In this document: positions 58,212-64,000 of the stretch, piece by piece | Layout: every line of letters starts with the position of its first letter | How positions within the stretch are numbered: position 1 is the first letter of the stretch | Source: Sordariomycetes sp. S80-01Y | Taxonomy: Eukaryota > Ascomycota > Sordariomycetes | Assembly (NCBI GenBank): GCA_037042185.1 | Contig: JAXQJY010000029.1 | Coordinates: 2,170,001 to 2,234,000, forward strand | DNA: 64,000 nucleotides | Reading direction: 5' to 3' | Notes under the pieces: generated by a model | Databases searched by the model: none | What the model saw: the letters and a program-made list of their open reading frames with translations, nothing else | What the model was told of the DNA's origin: nothing | Made by a program: the position numbers and the translations under genes

Positions 58212-60032
58212 ATGTCTCTCAATCGAATCGGTAGCATCGAGACGTTGACGGACCACTCCGTACGCCGTGGCAGTGACGCATCTCATCGCCCACGTCGTTT
58301 GAGCTTTAGCCCTGTGCCTCAGGAATGGGATCCGCCACAGCCAGCGCTTAACAAGACGAGCGATAACCACGACCATTTCTACCAGCCGCAGCAAGGACGG
58401 GGTTCGCCCACACCAAGCTCGCTAAGCAGGAGGTTGTCTGGAGTCTCGACCCCAGCCTATGAGGAACCCGTCAGCGCCTTCGAGGTGCCCCAATGGAAGA
58501 GGCTCTGTAGGTTCCCGTTACACGATCAAGGTTAAGATACCGCGAGGCTGACTGGCGCAGTGCAAATCGGCGCCGCCGTCACATACTGTCTCTTCGCCGC
58601 CGGCATCGTCTTCGGCTATGCTGCGATCAAGCCCGTGTTGATCGACGAAGGCGCGTATCAGGATGAGTGTCCCGGGGATGACGACAACGACGATACCTGC
58701 GTTGAGATCCACCTCAACCTCATGTTCACGGTCGCGGCTGTGGCCACCAACGTCGCCGCTCTCCCAATTGGCGCTATCCTTGACAACTTTGGGCCTCGAG
58801 TCTGCGGCATCATAGGGAGCGGCTTCTTGTTTGCCGGTGCCCTGCTCCTGGCTTTCACCGAGGACCTCCCGTTTGATGGCTTTCTACCTGGTTATCTCTT
58901 CCTTGCTCTTGGAGGTCCCTTCACCTTCATATCGTCCTTTCAGCTGTCCAACGCTTTCCCCCGACAGTCTGGACTCATCCTTGCACTCCTGACAGGAGCC
59001 TTCGATTCCTCTAGCGCCATGTTCTTGATCTACCGCCTCATCTACAACGCCACCCACGGCGCCTTCGACCATCGTCGGTTTTTCCTCGTTTATCTTGTGG
59101 TACCCGCTGTCATCTTCATCGTGCAGCTTACAATCATGCCCAGCAAATCTTACAAGACTGTGGGTGAACTGGTTGATCAGGCCGACGACGCGCAGTTGGC
59201 CAACGATGTCGGTGAAGCCGTTACACCATTCGACGATCAGGTGACCGAGGAGACGGCACTGTTGAGAGACGAGAGAGAGCTGCTCAGGGAACAGCGTCGA
59301 GAGGAGCGCCAAGAGCGCGAAAACGTCCTCAGTGAGATCGAATCCCTTATTGGCTCTGTCAAGGGAGATGAGTTGGTCGAAAGGGAAGAGCGGAAGAATC
59401 TTGCGTCGGGCGTCTGGGGTGTGATGCATGACAAGACGGTCGTAGAGCAGATCACCTCGCCGTGGTTCATTCTCATCTGTCTTTTTACCGTCATTCAGAT
59501 GACACGTATCAACTACTTTGTCGCTACCATCCGACCGCAGTACAAGGCTCTCCTCGGCGACTACCAGAAGGCTGTCGAAATCAACAACTTCTTCGACATC
59601 GCATTGCCTGTGGGTGGCATCTTCTCCATCCCCTTTATTGGCATGATCTTGGACCACACCAGTACCATTGTCGTACTTTCCGTGCTCGTCACTATCGCCA
59701 CTCTGATTGGTGTTCTTGGTGTGCTCCCCTTTGCCTGGGCCGCCTATGCCAACATCGTCCTCTTCGTCCTCTACCGGCCCTTTTACTACACCGCTGTGTC
59801 GGATTACAGCGCCAAAGTTTTCGGTTTCCGCACTTTCGGCACCGTTTATGGCCTGATCATCTGTCTTTCAGGTCTTCTCAACTTCTCACAGTCAGGCTTG
59901 GATGTGCTTTTCCATAAGACTTTTAACGGGAACCCAATACCCGTCAACCTACTATTGCTTACGCTGGGCCTGGCCGTTGGTGTGGCCCTGATAGTGTTCG
60001 TTGCGGTGCAGATGCGCCGGATCAATCGTTAG
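58212..60032 (+). CDS. FMP42: MFS transporter, Fmp42/SLC43-like
   Basis: Exons 58212-58506 and 58561-60032 join in phase (L-LQIGAAV) to 588 residues. The N-terminal 95 residues are Ser/Pro/Arg-rich and cytoplasmic. About twelve membrane segments follow, starting IGAAVTYCLFAAGIVFGYAA, with the MFS-type turn LDNFGPRVCG after segment 2 and the conserved GLILALLTGAFDSSSA. A long charged loop between segments 6 and 7 forms a predicted coiled coil (LLRDERELLREQRREERQER). The second half begins at SPWFILICLFTVIQMTRINY. Fungal Fmp42 proteins belong with animal SLC43 amino acid transporters; the yeast protein was found in mitochondrial fractions, but its substrate is not established. The start at 58212 gives the typical short MSLNRIGS opening. 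Confidence 0.9.
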
Positions 60033-60261
60033 ACTGTGGTGGATGGAGCAGAGGCTTCGATGTAACTTTCAGCGTACATGATATATGTCTCGAGACTTCG
60101 GTTTGGAGAGCCTTCGAAAGTATAGATTGATTCAATGATTTTCTGGGATTTCTCTTTTGAATGTACATGCTGGCGTTTTGGTGCTATATACGGATAGGGG
60201 CGCTTTAAATACTACGGGTTACATCAAACAAGCGTCTTTGAGCGTGATACGCGAGGTATTC

Positions 60262-61220
60262 CTACCATCCGGTCTCTTGCTCGAAACTCTCACCCCCGCA
60301 GAATTGACCCCAACCATCCAGCTGCGCGCTCGCTCTCTTAAGAATCTTGCTGAAGCCCTCATCGGCATGCCCGGTTCCACCACAGTAACGCTTTTCATCT
60401 TCCTGGCTTAGTTCCCCCTGCTCCAAGATCGACTTTGGGTATTCAATTTGGAAAACTGGCTTGCCCGCGGAAACGTACTGTTGGAAGTCGCCGCAAAACT
60501 CCCACTCGCGGCAAGACTCCAAAACAGCAAAGTCAAGCGTGCTCACAAGACGGGAGGCCAGAGACTGGGCGTTCTTCTGCCCGACGAGCAAGTTGTAGCC
60601 TGCTTGTGTTTCAATGGAATGTGCGTACTCCGCCAACTCTTCGAGATACGAGGCATAATCCTCCGGCGTGAGGCCAAATCCGGTGATGTCTTCCCCATCG
60701 CTCTGGACCCATGCGTCCACATTGTCAGGGTCGACGCCGTCACAGCCTATATCGGCGGCAGCATCGAGTCTTCGCTTCATAAGTTCGAGGACGCGAGCAT
60801 CACGGATGTCTATATACCACTCGTCCGTGTAATCGCCGCCCAAAGTTTGCCCTTTGACGCCCTCGGGGAAAGAGTCGAGGTCTGCATCCCAGGACTGAAC
60901 GGCGCCGGCATTGAAGTAGCAGAGAACAGTCTTGTTGGCTTTCTGGTGACGAAGTCAGGAGCCGTTCCATCGGGATCAGTCAGGGACGGTAGGCCTACCT
61001 TGAGATTGGGTATCATTGTGGGAAAGTCTTGCGCATGAGACATATCAATATCGAATACGACGGCCTCGCTTGGAACGAAGTCGGCCGCAGAAGCATGGCG
61101 GATGGGATCGTGGAGGCAGATCTGCCAAGGAGCTTCAGGTTCGAGGTCGGCTAGCGGGTTGGCTTTCGCCGCAGCGTCGGCGAGAGCCAAGCCCACAAGG
61201 TACGTTTTGGTGAGAACCAT
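60262..61220 (-). CDS. Secreted glycoside hydrolase family 114 (endo-alpha-1,4-polygalactosaminidase)
   Basis: Exons 61220-60999 and 60942-60262 encode 300 residues. A signal peptide of about 20 residues (MVLTKTYLVGLALADAAAKA) is followed by the TIM-barrel family sequence: PWQICLHDPI, VVFDIDMSHA, VLCYFNAGAVQSWDADLDSF, LGGDYTDEWYIDIRD, CDGVDPDNVDAW with its acidic pair, GYNLLVGQKNA, DFAVLESCREWEFCGDFQQY and KPVFQIEY. The family hydrolyses alpha-1,4-linked galactosamine polymers, such as the galactosaminogalactan of fungal biofilms. Conserved Asp and Glu residues are in place, so it looks active. The intron (GTAGGC donor, CAG acceptor, 56 nt) is phase 0. Its 3' end faces that of the transporter gene. 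Confidence 0.92.
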
Positions 61221-62054
61221 GGTCACAACGACGGACAAGTGAGGTGTGAATTGATGGGTGTATCGTCCGGTGGCTACGTAGAAAAGCTATGGATATAACT
61301 GGAATGCAAAATGAGATCTCGTCCTCTTGTAGGCAACCGTTAATAACAAGGGGCCGGAGGATTCTTGCGTCCAGAAAGACCCTGTAAGCTGTCATCGCGA
61401 AAGCCATGGGTCTTGCATCCCATGAGCTGATATGCCATGCAACTTCAACGTCCAGAGTCAGCTTGCCAGGGCCTCACCAAGGATCAGTCGAAGCATTGCT
61501 GGTTGAAACTCGCCCCGGCATGATGGTCCCATAGGGTGGACCAGATCTTCGGATCTTCCGGAAACCGCTCCGCACGCTCGACCTGTCAACGGAACGCACT
61601 TGAAGGATGGCAGCCGCCTCGTAAGTGTCACGTTCCCTGCTTCCTAGGCCGAATGTAAGCGAGCCTTGAAATAGGCGTAGGTGTTACTAGAGTGGCATGT
61701 CCTATTAGACCCAATCTCCCCTTCTGGAGCGCACGTAAAGAGGCCGGGGGTCATACCCAAGGGTTATGAGTTCGGACTTGACGAGCATGGGGCCCTGGCT
61801 ACTAGGGCTGACCTTGGCGCAACTAATGCGAGTTGCGCCCCATCCTACGGAGTTTGAGAGTAAGGTACGCGGAGGGGTTGAGATCGTAAGGCGTTCGTAA
61901 GAGTCGATGCTCGATTGAGAATGTGCGCATTCAACTGCTTTTGTGCTTCGTGAAGTATGACTTGGTGGTTTTGGAGGTACCGGAAAGCCTAGCTTTCGAG
62001 CTCAGATCACCCTGTAAAGTGCAGCCTCCAAACGGCTGGGAGATGGTGAACAAC
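61221..62054. other. Intergenic, 834 bp
   Basis: GH114 promoter and HOS2 3' flank. Apart from the perfect hairpin at 61816-61839 I see nothing. Confidence 0.55.
61816..61839. repeat. Perfect 9-bp hairpin
   Basis: GGCGCAACT and AGTTGCGCC form a perfect 9-bp stem around a 6-nt loop (AATGCG). It is not followed by a T-run on either strand. It lies 216 bp beyond the HOS2 stop codon. Confidence 0.8.
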
Positions 62055-63554
62055 TCAGAATTCCATGCGTTGACCGATTGCTTCCTCTTGCTTCTTGCGT
62101 ATGTTCTCTCGCCTGACCTCGTTCTCGTCCCTCATTTTCGCCTCGACTTCGTCTCTCAGACCTGCCAAGTCAGGAGGGATCTTTTGCATCTGTACGCTGG
62201 GCGCAGCTTGGACAAAACGTAATTGCTCCGTGACATGCTGTACTATGTCCTGCAACTTCTTCTGGGTGTTCCGATTCTGGCGGGGTTCGCCAAGAATTTG
62301 TTCCAATGTTGGAAGGAGTGTTTCATGTCGGAAATGCTCTCTCCACGGGGCATGGGAGGGGAGCCTGCGACTGTTGACCAGCTGTTCCTTGCACCCTACG
62401 GCTATGCCAGTCTCGTAGGTCCACGCCCGGGCTACATTTCTTGGTGTGTATCCGCCGCCGCCGAACAGGATCAGGGGCAAGTTCTTCGCTTTGCAAAACT
62501 CGACACAAGCCGCGTGGCCCTGGACTTGGAGGTTGAACCTGCCGAGTCGGTCACCGGCAAGGGAGTCGGCGCCACATTGAAGAGCTATGGCGCCTGGCTG
62601 GAACTTGTCCACAATATCGCCAATGACTTTGTTGAAAAGCCAGCCGTATTGATCGTCGGTGATGCCGTCATTCAAGGGAACATTGATGGCGTGATGTGAC
62701 CCGGCGTTGTGCTCGCTCTTTGGTCCGTTGTCATCCAGAGCACCAGTGCCCGGGAAGAAGTTCTGCGGGTCGTATTTGTGGAAAGAAACCGTCATCACAC
62801 GGTCGGTCGAGAAGAAAGCTTCCTCAACTCCGTCGCCGTGGTGGACGTCGATGTCAATGTACAGCACGCGCGCGTGGTAGCGAAGTAGCTGCAGTATGGC
62901 AATGACGATGTCATTGATGTAACAAAAGCCAGAGGCTTCGGCTTTCTTCGCATGATGAAGACCGCCTCCCCATGCGATTGCGATGTCTGACTGCCCCGAG
63001 CAAAGTTTCCTGGCGGCATCGAGAGCCCCCCCGGCAGACATGGAACAGTAGTCGTACAGTCCCTCAAAGAGTGGGCAGTCTGAACCACCTAGGTTGAACT
63101 TGAGGTCAGGATTCGCGTTATCAACGTCTCGCGGAACGGGTTCTGGAAGGACAGTGCCGAGGAAGTCTAGGTAGTCGTTGGAGTGGAAAGACGCTAGTTC
63201 CTCGTACGTCGCAGCGCGGGATACATAGTTGTCCATGGCGAAGGACATGCCGTACGAGTAGATGAGGCTCTTGGACAGAGTGAGGCGCCATGGTTTCATG
63301 GGATGCGTTTGGCCAAAGTGATGTTTCTCCATCTCCGGGTTGCAATGAAAAGAGACGTTGTAGCCCTGCGGTCTTGTGATGCCATGTTCCTGTGCGTATC
63401 GCTTGCATTTGCTGTAGAATTTGGCGTTGTCCAGCTCGCTAGCGGCTCCTAAAGGAATATGGTAGTCCTCGACGATGTCATCGCGATCAACGTCCTGCTT
63501 ATGGGGTAGGTAGTTGGGCTTTGGAGCGCGGAAGCGGTAGGAGTTGATGTCCAT
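62055..63554 (-). CDS. HOS2: Class I histone deacetylase Hos2
   Basis: An intronless frame of 499 residues from MDINSYRFRAPKPN at 63554; the frame is open for 71 more codons upstream, but that part lacks family character. Hos2 is the deacetylase of the Set3 complex and acts on histones H3/H4 in transcribed genes. Seen in order: NVSFHCNPEMEKHHFGQTH and MKPWRLTLSKSLIYSYGM, YDYCSMSAGGALDAARKL, the His-His catalytic pair in WGGGLHHAKKAEASGFCYIN, the zinc-site DVHHGDG, FFPGTGALDD, QCGADSLAGDRLGRFNL, and the transition-state tyrosine in LFGGGGYTPRNVARAW. The charged C-terminal helix (VEAKMRDENEVRRENIRKKQ) is typical of fungal Hos2. All catalytic residues are present. Confidence 0.96.
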   Translation of the reverse strand: MDINSYRFRAPKPNYLPHKQDVDRDDIVEDYHIPLGAASELDNAKFYSKCKRYAQEHGITRPQGYNVSFHCNPEMEKHHFGQTHPMKPWRLTLSKSLIYSYGMSFAMDNYVSRAATYEELASFHSNDYLDFLGTVLPEPVPRDVDNANPDLKFNLGGSDCPLFEGLYDYCSMSAGGALDAARKLCSGQSDIAIAWGGGLHHAKKAEASGFCYINDIVIAILQLLRYHARVLYIDIDVHHGDGVEEAFFSTDRVMTVSFHKYDPQNFFPGTGALDDNGPKSEHNAGSHHAINVPLNDGITDDQYGWLFNKVIGDIVDKFQPGAIALQCGADSLAGDRLGRFNLQVQGHAACVEFCKAKNLPLILFGGGGYTPRNVARAWTYETGIAVGCKEQLVNSRRLPSHAPWREHFRHETLLPTLEQILGEPRQNRNTQKKLQDIVQHVTEQLRFVQAAPSVQMQKIPPDLAGLRDEVEAKMRDENEVRRENIRKKQEEAIGQRMEF

Positions 63555-63841
63555 GTCCAGCGAAGCACAAGGAACGCCGCCGCCTGGGGCCGCGAGACTC
63601 AGGTACCGAATCTGTCGTGTTGAGTATCGTAGAAACAGCCCGCCCAAGTCGACGCCTGTAAGCTGTAAGGGACGCCTTCGTGGGCGAAGTTGGTTCAAGT
63701 GGTGATTTCTGTCGTTGATGTCGTTGACGGGATGAGCAGTGAGTGAGGCTTGAGCAATGAGAGTCACGAGAGGTTGGAGGCTTAGAGTTCCACTGAGGTG
63801 AACGCAGGTCCAGCCGAAGCTAGTCTCAAGATGGACTAGCG

Positions 63842-64000
63842 TTAAGTGCCTTGGACAGGGCTGGCTGACTGATGCGCTTTGGATTTTGACGTTGTAGATG
63901 GGGGAACTCCAAATTGTTCAACCTCTCCCGCCTCTGGGAAAGTTAGCATCCCCATCAAATCGTCCACCCCGTTCATCACAATCACGCTCGACTCGAGACC
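63842..64000 (-). CDS. C-terminal end of an unidentified protein (5' part beyond window)
   Basis: An open frame enters from the right edge and stops at 63842. Its 52 visible residues (for example SSVIVMNGVDDLMGMLTFPE and VEQFGVPPSTTSKSKAHQ) have the composition and codon use of real coding sequence, and the stop lies 288 bp upstream of the HOS2 start on the same strand. I do not recognise a family. It could be chance, since only 159 bp are visible. Confidence 0.45.
   Translation of the reverse strand, partial: GLESSVIVMNGVDDLMGMLTFPEAGEVEQFGVPPSTTSKSKAHQSASPVQGT

Overview
The window is nuclear DNA of a filamentous ascomycete (Pezizomycotina). The gene content and the close match of several products to Sordariomycete families suggest that class, but genus and species cannot be told from the sequence. 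The evidence is short introns (about 50-110 nt) with GTRNGT donors, CTAAC/CTGAC branch points close to YAG acceptors, CA-rich start contexts, GC-rich third positions, and a row of conserved fungal single-copy genes. I see no transposon, retroelement, tRNA, rRNA or CRISPR array.

Left end (1-6.05 kb): a very large minus-strand gene, cut by the window edge, encodes an unrecognised Lys/Glu/Ala-rich protein with 14 tandem units of about 80 residues. This is the most unusual locus here. It is followed by 3.3 kb without genes, a DUF7053-type gene, and a decayed zinc alcohol dehydrogenase/enoyl reductase-like pseudogene.

11.7-31 kb: the calcineurin-responsive factor Crz1, mitochondrial alternative oxidase, eIF3j, Mdm31 (inner-membrane organisation), Pno1/Dim2 (small-subunit biogenesis), enolase and a combined Mad3/Bub1 checkpoint kinase.

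31.5-50.6 kb: eIF3d, a Pap1-like bZIP factor, an AGPAT/LCLAT-type acyltransferase, a membrane-anchored lectin-like propeller protein, cytochrome c peroxidase, Prp39 (U1 snRNP), DGAT2 and a three-finger C2H2 regulator.

50.6-64 kb: a 4.7-kb stretch without recognisable genes, then a secreted SUN/GH132 wall protein, an Fmp42-type MFS transporter, a secreted GH114 glycosidase, the class I histone deacetylase Hos2, and the C-terminal end of an unidentified gene at the right edge.

The genes are mostly independent housekeeping units on both strands, not an operon or metabolite cluster. Loose themes are translation and ribosome assembly (eIF3j, eIF3d, Pno1), mitochondrial redox and stress (alternative oxidase, Ccp1, Mdm31), lipid synthesis (acyltransferase, DGAT2) and cell wall/surface (SUN, GH114, lectin-like). 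Exon coordinates given below were worked out by eye from splice signals and reading-frame continuity.
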